In this document: positions 25,584 to 34,250 of the stretch, piece by piece | Position numbering within the stretch: position 1 is the stretch's first letter | Layout of the letters: every line of letters begins with the position of its first letter | Source of the DNA: Gordonia zhaorongruii | GTDB taxonomy: Bacteria > Actinomycetota > Actinomycetes > Mycobacteriales > Mycobacteriaceae | DNA: 64,000 bases | NCBI RefSeq assembly: GCF_007559005.1 | Contig: NZ_CP041763.1 | Location: 372,001-436,000 of the forward strand | Direction: 5' to 3' | Position numbers and translations under genes: made by a program | Notes under the pieces: model-generated | Databases searched by the model: none | What the model saw: the letters and a program-made list of their open reading frames with translations, nothing else | Told to the model about the DNA's origin: nothing

Positions 25584-25594
25584 CCGCGCTCACC

Positions 25595-26179
25595 TCATCG
25601 TGGAGTGATCCCGCGGATCGACGCGGCGACGACGGTCCGGACAGTGGGCGGGTCGAGTGGCGCTTTCGCCACGAGCCACCGGTACATCAGCGGGCCGAAC
25701 ACCAGATCGCGGACCATCCCCGAATCGAGGCCGGGATCGACTGCGCCGGAGGCGACCGCGCGGCTCGCGATCGCATCGATGACGTCACCTCGAGGTCGTA
25801 GGTAGTCGCGGACCAGTGCCGCGAGGTCTGGATCGTTGTACGCGCAGGCGTGCAGCTCCATCACGACCGCGGCCGACGGATCGGCGATGAATCGCATGAT
25901 GAAGTCCTCGGCGCACGCGGACAGGTCGGTCAGCGGGTCGCTCGTGTGGAACTCGCGTACCGAGGGAACCGTCCGGGAGACGGCTGCGACGGCAAGCGCG
26001 GCGGGGGTGTCGCCGCGGCGATACACGGTGGATCGAGGCACTCCGGCCGCGGTCGCGACCCCGCTGATCGACAACGCATGGAAACCGTTCGCCGTGAGCA
26101 GTCGCAGCGTGGCTTCGGCGACGCGTGCGTCGATGTCGGGGTCGGACGGTCTGCCGGGGCTCACGACATCGTCCTGCAT
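25595..26179 (-). CDS. TetR-family transcriptional regulator
   Basis: TetR-type protein of 194 residues. HTH at about 15-60: RVAEATLRLLTANGFHALSI, then GVATAAGVPRSTVYRRGDTP. The C-terminal domain (MRFIADPSAAVVMELHACAYNDPDLAAL) is of the TetR_C_11-like kind. It diverges from the secreted propeller gene, with a 17-base perfect palindrome 29 bases upstream of its own start, so it probably represses itself and that gene. Confidence 0.86.
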   Translation of the reverse strand: MQDDVVSPGRPSDPDIDARVAEATLRLLTANGFHALSISGVATAAGVPRSTVYRRGDTPAALAVAAVSRTVPSVREFHTSDPLTDLSACAEDFIMRFIADPSAAVVMELHACAYNDPDLAALVRDYLRPRGDVIDAIASRAVASGAVDPGLDSGMVRDLVFGPLMYRWLVAKAPLDPPTVRTVVAASIRGITPR

Positions 26180-26207
26180 CGTTCCACCATCCCATCCGAA
26201 GCAGTTA

Positions 26208-26224
26208 CGCTACATTGTGTAGCG
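26208..26224. promoter_or_regulatory. TetR operator
   Basis: CGCTACATTGTGTAGCG: perfect 7-base arms around TTG, midway between the divergent TetR and propeller genes. Confidence 0.75.
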
Positions 26225-26246
26225 AAACTAGCAGGAGGGCTGCGCA

Positions 26247-27191
26247 ATGCATCGAATCACCACGACGGCATCGGCCGGGATGCTCGCCGGCATCGCGATG
26301 CTCGGCACCCTCGCTGCTGCGCCGGCGCACGCGGCGACGGGGGCCTGCGCCGATGCATCCGTGCGCAGTCTCATCCCCGCCTCGCCTCCGGTCGCCTCGT
26401 GGGCCGAGAACGTGACCTACGACGACGCAGGCGACCTGTGGGTGTCCAGGACTCTGGCGAACGTGATCGACCGGTACGACACCGAGGGTCGCAGAACAGC
26501 GACGATCCACGTCACCGCGCCCGGAGCGGTGCGGCAGGGTGCTGACGGCCGCATGTACGCAGCGTCCGGCGCGACACCGATCAACCTGATCCCGACCCTG
26601 CGGCGCGGAACGCTGGTGTCGTTCGACCCCGCGGACCCGACAGGTCCGGTGCGAACCGAGGTGCGCGGACTCGGCATGCCCAACGGACTGGCCATCGCGG
26701 ACGACGGCGCGATGTACGTGGCCGATTCGAGCCTCGGCGTCGTCAGGATCGGCGCGGACAAGAAGATCGATCGCGGCTGGACCGCTCGCGCACCGCGGAA
26801 CCTCGCACCGACGCGGACGGTGAACGGGACATCCATGAACGGCATCGTCATCATCGACGACGCCGCCTACGTGACGATGACGTCCAGCCTCAGCGGGCGG
26901 ATTCTGCGGGTTCCGCTCGATCGACCGGAGAAGACCACCGCGGCAGTCGATCTCACCGAACCGCTGCCGGGGATCGTCGATGACGTCACGGCACTGGACG
27001 ATCGGACCATCGCGGCCGCGAGCACCACCGGGCAGGTGATCATCGCCGATCTGAAGACCCGTGATCGGTGCACGATCTCCGTCGGCCGGCCGGTGACCTC
27101 GCTCGTCGAGCGAGCCGACGGCGCCCTCGTGGCGGGCTCGGAGACGGGGGAGGTCGTGGAGATCACCGGAGTCGGCCGCTCAGTGGGGTAG
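26247..27191 (+). CDS. Secreted SMP-30/NHL-like beta-propeller protein
   Basis: Protein of 314 residues with a Sec signal peptide (MHRITTTASAGMLAGIAMLG, then TLAAAPAHA-A, cleavage near residue 29). The mature part shows repeated strands such as ENVTYDDAGDLWVSRT, LGMPNGLAIADDGAMYVADS and GTSMNGIVIIDDAAYVTM, the pattern of gluconolactonase/NHL six-bladed propellers. Two Cys (residues 34 and about 280) could form a disulphide. It may be a secreted lactonase or binding protein. Divergent from and probably repressed by the TetR protein. RBS is AGGAGGG, eight to ten bases before ATG. Confidence 0.75.
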   Translation: MHRITTTASAGMLAGIAMLGTLAAAPAHAATGACADASVRSLIPASPPVASWAENVTYDDAGDLWVSRTLANVIDRYDTEGRRTATIHVTAPGAVRQGADGRMYAASGATPINLIPTLRRGTLVSFDPADPTGPVRTEVRGLGMPNGLAIADDGAMYVADSSLGVVRIGADKKIDRGWTARAPRNLAPTRTVNGTSMNGIVIIDDAAYVTMTSSLSGRILRVPLDRPEKTTAAVDLTEPLPGIVDDVTALDDRTIAAASTTGQVIIADLKTRDRCTISVGRPVTSLVERADGALVAGSETGEVVEITGVGRSVG

Positions 27192-27230
27192 CGGCCGCAT
27201 CCGGTTGAGGGAATCGCGGGTGGTCGGTAG

Positions 27231-27382
27231 GTGATTTCGACTCGGACGTCGCTTCGCTCCGCCCGGCTCAATCCTCGAGGAGAAGTCCCGGTCTAGCGAG
27301 GAGAAGCCCCGCTCGAGTCGAGGCGCGTCCGGCTCGAGCGGACTCTCCCCTCGATGATTGAGCGAGCGGAGCGAGTCGAAAT
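27231..27382. repeat. Dispersed intergenic repeat block
   Basis: An inverted core at 27231-27280 (GTGATTTCGACTCGGACGTC ... GGCTCAATCCTCGAGG) and a forward core at 27348-27382 (CCTCGATGATTGAGCGAGCG...) flank about 65 bases with short GCTCGAG/CTCGAGT motifs. It ends just before the ddn stop codon. Confidence 0.75.
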
Positions 27383-27389
27383 CCGGTCC

Positions 27390-27878
27390 TCACTTCGGCG
27401 TGCAGATCACGACGGGGATCGTTCGCTCCGTCCACGCATCGTAGGTGTCGAAATCGGCGTACATATCAACGAGACGGGGCCACAGCCTCTCCCGCTCCGC
27501 GTCATCGGCCACATGAGCCACGTAATCGGTTGTGGCGGCGCCGATCTGAATGCTCACATGTGGGTCGTTGCGTACGTTGTGGTACCACGCCGGATTCTTC
27601 GGCTGACCGCCCTGCGATGCGACGAGGACTATCGAGTCGGCGTCGGCCATGTAGAGCAGCGGTACCGTGCGCTGCTGACCCGATTTCCGGCCGGTCGTGG
27701 TCAGCAGGCAGACGGGTGTGGGTCTGCGGAACGCTGATCCCACCCGCCACCGGTTGCCCAATCTGCCGCCGGACAGCTGGTACAGGCGGGTGTTCAGCCG
27801 CGAGCCGTACTTGATGAGCCCGCCGACTATCGGCGAGTCCAACTGGGCAGGACGGGAATCGGGATCCATCAGCGGCAT
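27390..27878 (-). CDS. ddn: F420H2-dependent (deazaflavin) reductase, Ddn-like
   Basis: Protein of 162 residues of the split-barrel F420-dependent family. The segments SPIVGGLIKYGSRLNTRLYQ, VCLLTTTGRKSGQQRTVPLL, VASQGGQPKNPAWYHNV and YDAWTERTIPVVICTP closely match M. tuberculosis Ddn, the nitroimidazole-activating enzyme whose normal role is in F420H2-dependent quinone reduction. Where Ddn has Tyr130-Pro-Ser-Tyr133-Gln-Asp-Tyr136, this protein has Tyr-Ala-Asp-Phe-Asp-Thr-Tyr. It lies 6 bases after the fadA5 stop on the same strand, so it should share the KstR-controlled transcript; in M. tuberculosis ddn also adjoins fadA5. Confidence 0.85.
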   Translation of the reverse strand: MPLMDPDSRPAQLDSPIVGGLIKYGSRLNTRLYQLSGGRLGNRWRVGSAFRRPTPVCLLTTTGRKSGQQRTVPLLYMADADSIVLVASQGGQPKNPAWYHNVRNDPHVSIQIGAATTDYVAHVADDAERERLWPRLVDMYADFDTYDAWTERTIPVVICTPK

Positions 27879-27884
27879 GGGCCG

Positions 27885-29102
<1,218 letters not shown>

Positions 29103-29142
29103 TCACGTCTATCCAGTGTGGCAGAGTGTGACGTACGCAAAC

Positions 29143-29156
29143 TGTAACGAGTTCTC
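29143..29156 (+). promoter_or_regulatory. KstR box proximal to cyp125
   Basis: TGTAACGAGTTCTC has the TnnAACnnGTT part of the consensus with only the final A missing. It lies 43 bases upstream of the cyp125 GTG start. Two separate boxes suggest each divergent promoter has its own operator. Confidence 0.68.
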
Positions 29157-29199
29157 ATAGACCGATGGGGGCTCGCGAGCCCCGAAATGAGGTGATGGC

Positions 29200-30495
29200 G
29201 TGACCCAGGCGCAGAGCGTAAATGCTGCGGGTTCGTCGCAGGAATCTGCGGGCAAGTGCCCGTTCATGGAGCAGGAGGGGTGGGACTTCACAAACCCCGA
29301 CCTGCTGCACGAAGGTGTCCCGGTGAAGGAGTTCGCCGAACTCCGTAAGACCGCGCCCGTGTGGTGGAACTCCCAGCTGCCCGGGAAGGGCGGCGGCTTC
29401 GTCGACGGTGGCTACTGGGTCATCTCCAAGCACGAGCACATCCGTGAGATCTCGAAGAACGCCGACGACTGGTCGGCCAACGCCAACGGCGTGATCATGC
29501 GCTTCGAGGACGACATGGATCCGGCGCAGATCGAGGTCACCAAGGCGCTGCTGATCAACCACGATCCGCCGGAGCACACCCGCCTGCGCAAGGTCGTGTC
29601 GCGCGCCTTCACACCCAAGGCTGTTCACGCGCTCGAGGAGAAGCTCGACGACGCGGCCCGCGAGATCGTCAAGAAGGCGGCTGACGCCGGCTCCGGCGAC
29701 TTCGTCCATCAGGTGGCCGTCGACCTTCCGCTGCTCGCCATCGCGGACCTCCTGGGCGTGCCCGAAGTGGACCGCGAGAAGCTGTTCAACTGGTCGAACT
29801 CGATGATGAACGCCGACGACCCGGACTTCCCGGTCGATCCGCTGACCGCCAACATGGAGATCCTCGGTTACGGCTACAACATGGCCGAGGAGCGCCGGAA
29901 GTGTCCCGCGGACGACATCGTCACCACGCTGATCGAAGCCGACATCGACGGGCAGGGCCTGACGGAGGAGGAGTTCGGCTTCTTCTTCATCCTGCTCACC
30001 GTGGCGGGCAATGAGACGACGCGTAACGCGATCACGCACGGCATGAACGCCTTCATGGAGAATCCCGATCAGTGGGAGCTGTTCAAGAAGGAGCGACCCG
30101 CCACCGCCGTGGACGAGATCGTCCGCTGGGCTACTCCGGTCAACTGCTTCCAGCGAACTGCGACCCACGACACCAAGATCGGTGACGTCGAGATCAAAGA
30201 GGGCGACCGCGTCGGCATGTTCTACGGCTCGGCCAACTTCGACGAGGAGGTCTTCGACGATCCGTACAAGTTCGACATCATGCGCGACCCGAATCCGCAC
30301 GTCGGATTCGGCGGCAACGGCACGCACTTCTGCATCGGTGCCAACCTGGCCCGTATGGAGATCAACCTGATGTTCAACGCACTGGCCGACCTGGTTCCCG
30401 ACATCACGAAGCTGGATCAGCCGAACCGTCTGCGTCACGGCTGGATCAACGGGATCAAGGACCTGCAGGTCGACTACGGCACCAAGAAGGGCTGA
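29200..30495 (+). CDS. cyp125: Sterol C26/C27-hydroxylase CYP125
   Basis: Cytochrome P450 of 431 residues. CYP125 oxidises the terminal methyl of cholesterol or cholestenone, the first step of side-chain loss. The I-helix is FFILLTVAGNETTRNAITHG, the ExxR motif is in DEIVRWATPVNCFQR (Glu with Arg), and the heme loop FGGNGTHFCIGANLAR places the Cys ligand at residue 378. The RLRHGWINGIKD ending is typical of CYP125. Start is GTG 29200. It is followed after 6 bases by an NTF2-like gene. It needs ferredoxin and reductase partners that are not in the window. Confidence 0.95.
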   Translation: MTQAQSVNAAGSSQESAGKCPFMEQEGWDFTNPDLLHEGVPVKEFAELRKTAPVWWNSQLPGKGGGFVDGGYWVISKHEHIREISKNADDWSANANGVIMRFEDDMDPAQIEVTKALLINHDPPEHTRLRKVVSRAFTPKAVHALEEKLDDAAREIVKKAADAGSGDFVHQVAVDLPLLAIADLLGVPEVDREKLFNWSNSMMNADDPDFPVDPLTANMEILGYGYNMAEERRKCPADDIVTTLIEADIDGQGLTEEEFGFFFILLTVAGNETTRNAITHGMNAFMENPDQWELFKKERPATAVDEIVRWATPVNCFQRTATHDTKIGDVEIKEGDRVGMFYGSANFDEEVFDDPYKFDIMRDPNPHVGFGGNGTHFCIGANLARMEINLMFNALADLVPDITKLDQPNRLRHGWINGIKDLQVDYGTKKG

Positions 30496-30501
30496 CGCTC
30501 G

Positions 30502-30945
30502 ATGAGCGACGAGACGCCCCCTTACCTGAACATCGATCGTGACAACCACCCCGCAGTGATCGCGGGTCGTCGCTCGCGCGAGGCCGTGAAGGCCCGCGAC
30601 AAGGACGCCTGGCTGGCGATCTTCGCGGAGAACGGCTCCGTCGAGGACCCGGTCGGACCGTCGATGTTCGATGAGGAAGGGGTCGGTCATCGCGGGCCCG
30701 AGCAGTTGTCGGCGTTCTGGGACAAGACGATCGGCACCACCGAGAAGATCGAGTTCGCCTTCGACAAGGAGATCATCTGCGGAGACGAGGTCGCTTACGT
30801 CGGCAGGATCGTCACGCACATCGGCGGCCACGTCACCGATGCGAACGGTGTGTTCACCTACAAGGCGGATGCGAACGGCGACCTGCTCGCGCTTCGCGCC
30901 TTCTGGGAGGTCGAGGAGACCATGAACTCCATCAGGCCTGCCTGA
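30502..30945 (+). CDS. NTF2-like protein (ketosteroid isomerase-like fold)
   Basis: Protein of 147 residues, co-transcribed with cyp125. It has the N-terminal helix VIAGRRSREAVKARDKDAWL, then FAENGSVEDPVGPSMFDEEG and GHRGPEQLSAFWDKTIG, and the barrel strands EIICGDEVAYVGRIVTHI. This is the SnoaL/Delta5-3-ketosteroid isomerase fold. In this context it could isomerise cholest-5-en-3-one type intermediates, or bind a sterol. Asp in VEDPVG and a second acid would be needed for isomerase activity; I cannot confirm both. Confidence 0.75.
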   Translation: MSDETPPYLNIDRDNHPAVIAGRRSREAVKARDKDAWLAIFAENGSVEDPVGPSMFDEEGVGHRGPEQLSAFWDKTIGTTEKIEFAFDKEIICGDEVAYVGRIVTHIGGHVTDANGVFTYKADANGDLLALRAFWEVEETMNSIRPA

Positions 30946-30957
30946 CGACCGGAATAC

Positions 30958-30995
30958 GAAGAAGCTCGGCGACCATCAGGTCGCCGAGCTTCTTT
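30958..30995. terminator. Rho-independent terminator after the cyp125 operon
   Basis: A 17-pair stem, with arms GAAGAAGCTCGGCGACC and GGTCGCCGAGCTTCTTT, closes on ATCA. AAGAAG on the left and CTTCTTT on the right let it work in both directions between the convergent NTF2-like and DoxX genes. Confidence 0.88.
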
Positions 30996-31014
30996 CGTGC
31001 GGGTGCCTCCCGCG

Positions 31015-31446
31015 TCAGCGGTTGCGCGACCGGCTGAAGCGTTTCGCGACGTGGGCGTCCACCGACAGTGCGCCCTGGTGGGCGACGGCGATGGCGATCA
31101 GGCCGGCGATGAGGGCGAGGACGAACTCGTAGCCGCCCTCGTTGACCCAGAATCCCGCGTCCATGTGGGCGAAGATGATGGCGCCGATCATGTCGATGAT
31201 GAGGATCAGGGCGACGAGCGGTACGGCGATGCCGATGATGAGCAGGATGCCGCCGACGAACTCGGCGATGCCCGCGAACCAGGCGGCGATCTCGGGCGCG
31301 GGGACGTCCATGGACTCGAAGCCCATGCGGGTCTGATCGATGCCGTTGGTGAAGAGTTTCTGCCATCCGTGCATCACGAAGATCACGCCGAGGATGATGC
31401 GGGCGATCGTGGCGGATAGTCCTTGCGCGTGCTTGAGCGGGTTCAT
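31015..31446 (-). CDS. DoxX-family membrane protein
   Basis: Four-helix membrane protein of 143 residues. SATIARIILGVIFVMHGWQK, WFAGIAEFVGGILLIIGIAV, ALILIIDMIGAIIFAHM and YEFVLALIAGLIAIAV are the helices; MHGWQKLF is the DoxX/DUF417 signature. Members of the family are linked to thiol and oxidative-stress responses. It diverges from the HxlR regulator, which probably controls it through one of two palindromes in between. Confidence 0.85.
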   Translation of the reverse strand: MNPLKHAQGLSATIARIILGVIFVMHGWQKLFTNGIDQTRMGFESMDVPAPEIAAWFAGIAEFVGGILLIIGIAVPLVALILIIDMIGAIIFAHMDAGFWVNEGGYEFVLALIAGLIAIAVAHQGALSVDAHVAKRFSRSRNR

Positions 31447-31489
31447 CGATGCAACTCCTGGGGTCTGGATTGCTACTCGCAGCGATCCG

Positions 31490-31507
31490 TCGGACGGTAC
31501 CGTCCGA
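31490..31507. promoter_or_regulatory. 18-base palindrome before doxX
   Basis: TCGGACGGTACCGTCCGA is perfectly self-complementary, 44 bases before the DoxX start. It could be an operator for an unidentified factor, or promoter-proximal structure. Confidence 0.6.
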
Positions 31508-31515
31508 TCTCATCA

Positions 31516-31530
31516 CTTACCTTTCGTAAG
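31516..31530. promoter_or_regulatory. HxlR-type operator
   Basis: CTTAC and GTAAG are spaced by five bases, 28 bases before the HxlR start. GTAAG/CTTAC half-sites occur in HxlR-family operators, so auto- and DoxX control are likely. Confidence 0.65.
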
Positions 31531-31557
31531 CGCAAGCAGAAGCGTAGATTCATCGGC

Positions 31558-31911
31558 ATGTCCGATCCAGACCCGATGCCGTTCGACGTCTTCGCCAAGG
31601 AGTGTCCCTCACGCCGGGTGTTCGAGCATGTGACCGGGAAGTGGGGCGCGCTGGTGATCGGCCGGCTCGATGCGGAACCGAAGCGGTTCGGTGAGATCCG
31701 CGGTCAGATCGACGGAATCAGCGATCGGATGCTCGCACAGACGTTGCGCATCCTCTGCGACGACGGGATCGCCGCCCGGACAGAAGCGGCCGGTAACCCG
31801 GTCTACGGGCTCACCGACGCGGGAACCGGGGTCGCGGGGGCGGTCCGCCGACTCATCGACGCGGTAGAGGACGCGATGAGCCACGGCGCGGGTGAGGTGA
31901 GGCGCGGGTGA
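31558..31911 (+). CDS. HxlR-family transcriptional regulator
   Basis: Winged-helix protein of 117 residues. CPSRRVFEHVTGKWGALVIG is the usual HxlR opening with the conserved Cys, which in several members is redox-active. KRFGEIRGQIDGISDRMLAQTLRIL is the recognition region, and the wing is RTEAAGNPVYGLTDAG. ATG 31558 was chosen; the frame is open further upstream but covers the operator. A divergent DoxX gene suggests electrophile or disulphide sensing. Confidence 0.87.
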   Translation: MSDPDPMPFDVFAKECPSRRVFEHVTGKWGALVIGRLDAEPKRFGEIRGQIDGISDRMLAQTLRILCDDGIAARTEAAGNPVYGLTDAGTGVAGAVRRLIDAVEDAMSHGAGEVRRG

Positions 31912-31987
31912 GCTGAGGTAAATGGCCGGAATATCGGGGTCAGAGGGAAGATTGCCCTCTGACCCCGAGATTCCGGCCATTCTCAGC
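31912..31987. terminator. 76-base long near-perfect hairpin
   Basis: It starts at the base after the HxlR stop. From outside in: GCTGAG/CTCAGC, a small bulge, AATGGCCGGAAT/ATTCCGGCCATT, one A-G mismatch, then TCGGGGTCAGAGGG/CCCTCTGACCCCGA, closing on a 7-base loop AAGATTG. It is much longer than an ordinary terminator. It sits between convergent hxlR and ltp3 and could serve both. Confidence 0.75.
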
Positions 31988-32017
31988 AGCACGCCGCGGC
32001 GAATCGGCGGTGCGGGT

Positions 32018-33193
32018 TCAGTGCTCGGGCTTATCCGAGCCGACGACCCACATGGAGAAGTACTGCGACCCGCCGCCGTACGCGTGTCCGAGCGCCTTCC
32101 TGGCATCGGGCACCTGGTGGGCGCCCGCCTTGCCCATCACCTGGATGGCCGATTCGGCGCATCGGATCATTCCGGACGCGCCGATCGGATTCGATGACAG
32201 CACGCCGCCGGATGCGTTGACCGGCAGCTTGCCGCCGATCGCTGTCTCGCCGGCTTCGGTGAGCTTCCATCCCTCGTACTCCGGCGTGAACCCGAGATTC
32301 TCGAGCCACATCGGCTCGAACCAGGAGAACGGGACGTAGATCTCCGCGGTGTCGATCTCCTCGAGCGGGTTCGTGATCCCGGCGGCCTTCCACAGCGCCG
32401 CCGATGCATCGCGGCCCGCCTGGGGGCTCACCACGTTGCGATGCGAGAACGACAGCGGTTCGGTGCGCATCGCCGTCGCGTGGACCCAGGCGACCGGTCG
32501 GTCCTCGGCGAGGGCATCGTCGGCGGCGGCTTCGTCGCCGATCACCACCGCGCACGCACCGTCCGACGACGGGCAGGTCTCGTCGAAGCGGATCGGGTCC
32601 CACAGCATCTGCGAGGCCAGGACCTTGTCGACGGTGATGTCGGGCTGCTGCAGATGGGCCAGCGGATTCAGTGACCCGTTGAGCCGGTCCTTGGCCGCGA
32701 CCATCGCCCCGATGTGACCTGGAGCCTTCGAGTTGTGGATGTACGAGCGCACGTGCGGAGCGAAGAAGCCGCCCGCGCCGGCACCGACCGGCATCGTGAA
32801 CGGGACCGGGATGGACAACGCCCACATGGCGTTCGACTCCGACTGCTTCTCCCACGAGACGGCCAGCACCCGGCGGTGCACACCGCTGCTGACGAGCGAC
32901 GTTCCGACCACCGCGGTGGATGCACCCACCGACCCGGCGGTGTGGACCCGGATCAGTCGCTTGCCGACGGCGCCGATCGCCTCGGCCATCGCCAGTTCCG
33001 GCATCATCGAGCCCTCGAAGAGGTCGGGAGCCTTGCCGATGACGATCGCGTCGATATCGTCGAGGCTCACCTGGGCGTCGTCGAGTGCGCGGTCGATGGC
33101 TTCACGGCACAGGCCCGCCATCGTCACGTCGTGTCGCTTGGCGACGTACTTCGTCTGCCCCGTGCCGAGCACGGCGGCGCGATTGCGCCCCAT
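32018..33193 (-). CDS. ltp3: Thiolase-like lipid-transfer protein Ltp3 (aldolase type)
   Basis: SCP2-thiolase-like protein of 391 residues. The usual nucleophilic Cys is absent (VHTAGSVGASTAVVGTSLV) and the GHP box is replaced by SNPIGASGM, as in steroid side-chain aldolases of the Ltp group, which work by retro-aldol cleavage. DTAEIYVPFSWFEPMWLENL is the region where an essential Tyr lies in Ltp2. Ltp3 and Ltp4 have been linked in rhodococci to C-24-branched sterol side chains. The gene is last in the KstR-box operon DUF35-ltp4-ltp3 and overlaps ltp4 by one base. The ltp3/ltp4 naming rests on gene order as in M. tuberculosis. Confidence 0.87.
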   Translation of the reverse strand: MGRNRAAVLGTGQTKYVAKRHDVTMAGLCREAIDRALDDAQVSLDDIDAIVIGKAPDLFEGSMMPELAMAEAIGAVGKRLIRVHTAGSVGASTAVVGTSLVSSGVHRRVLAVSWEKQSESNAMWALSIPVPFTMPVGAGAGGFFAPHVRSYIHNSKAPGHIGAMVAAKDRLNGSLNPLAHLQQPDITVDKVLASQMLWDPIRFDETCPSSDGACAVVIGDEAAADDALAEDRPVAWVHATAMRTEPLSFSHRNVVSPQAGRDASAALWKAAGITNPLEEIDTAEIYVPFSWFEPMWLENLGFTPEYEGWKLTEAGETAIGGKLPVNASGGVLSSNPIGASGMIRCAESAIQVMGKAGAHQVPDARKALGHAYGGGSQYFSMWVVGSDKPEH

Positions 33194-34230
33194 CAGTTTC
33201 CACCTTCCATGGTGAGCACCATGTTCTGTTGCAGCAGCGGTCCGCTCGTCGCGTGCGCCAGTGCGGTCTTCGCGTCGCCCGACAGGATCGAGTGGGCGGC
33301 GTAGCCGATCCGCTGCAGTCCCGCCGAGAAGAGCGCGTTCCCGGTCATCACCCCGCCGGACGGATTGATGCGGGTGCCGTCGCCGAGACCGAGCTCACGC
33401 CGGACGATCAGTTCCTGATGCGTGTACGGTGCGTGGATCTCGGCTACGTCCACCGAGCGGCTCCGGTCGCCGAACGCGGTGTCGCCCGCCAGCTTCGTCG
33501 ACGGCGAACGGGTCAGGTCCCGGGCGCCGAAGTTGGGGGAGTCGATGCGATGATCCCAGCCGGTGACGAACGCCGGATTGTCCACGAGTTCGCGAGCACG
33601 CTCCTCGCTGGCGAGTACGACGGCCGCACCCGCATCGGCGTACGGGGCGATGTCATGGGTGCGCAACGGATTCCGGAGGTAGTCGGAGGTGAGGAGTCGG
33701 TCGGCATCCTCCCCGCTCGTGCGTGCTGCAACGGCGGCCATGTCAGCCTCGGTCCATGCGCCGGAATCGATTCCGGCGCGTGCCTGAAGGCCGGCGAGGG
33801 CCGGGGCATCCGGCCATAGTGGGGCGACGGTGTACGGATCGGTCTGCAGCGTGAGCGTACGGTCCGGATCGCCGGCCGACGCCTTGCCGAAGCCGTACGC
33901 CAAAGCGAGATCGACCTCGCCGGTCGCGATCTTGACCCACGCCTCGTACAGCGCCCATGCCGCGTCCATCTCGACGTGCGATTCGTTGATCGGCGGTACC
34001 GCACCGACAGCGTCGATCGCCGAGATGAACGAGAATGCTCTTCCGGCAAGGTAATCCGAGGATCCGCTGCACCAGAATCCGATGTCGGTGCGCTCGATTC
34101 CCAGATCCTCGTACAGACGTTTGAAGCAGGGAATCAACATTTCGACACCGTTGGTGGTGCCGAAGGTCTCGGCGACGTTGGGGCTGTGGGCGAATCCCAC
34201 CACGGCGATCCGCGGGAAATCTGTGCTCAT
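33193..34230 (-). CDS. ltp4: Thiolase-like lipid-transfer protein Ltp4
   Basis: Second thiolase-fold protein, 345 residues. It has RIAVVGFAHSPNVAETFGTT at the N-terminus, FWCSGSSDYLAGRAFSFISAID, VDLALAYGFGKASAG and NPSGGVMTGNALFSAGLQRI near the end. A Cys occurs in FWCSGS, not at the thiolase nucleophile position. ATG 34230 follows GAGGAG by 8 bases; extending the frame upstream would run into the DUF35 gene. It likely forms a complex with the DUF35 protein encoded 20 bases upstream and with Ltp3. Confidence 0.86.
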   Translation of the reverse strand: MSTDFPRIAVVGFAHSPNVAETFGTTNGVEMLIPCFKRLYEDLGIERTDIGFWCSGSSDYLAGRAFSFISAIDAVGAVPPINESHVEMDAAWALYEAWVKIATGEVDLALAYGFGKASAGDPDRTLTLQTDPYTVAPLWPDAPALAGLQARAGIDSGAWTEADMAAVAARTSGEDADRLLTSDYLRNPLRTHDIAPYADAGAAVVLASEERARELVDNPAFVTGWDHRIDSPNFGARDLTRSPSTKLAGDTAFGDRSRSVDVAEIHAPYTHQELIVRRELGLGDGTRINPSGGVMTGNALFSAGLQRIGYAAHSILSGDAKTALAHATSGPLLQQNMVLTMEGGN

Positions 34231-34250
34231 GACGTGTCTCCTCTCGCGGG

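Noticed and set aside
12164-27382. Insertion sequence or prophage origin of the repeats
   Set aside because: No transposase, integrase or target-site duplication was seen with any copy.
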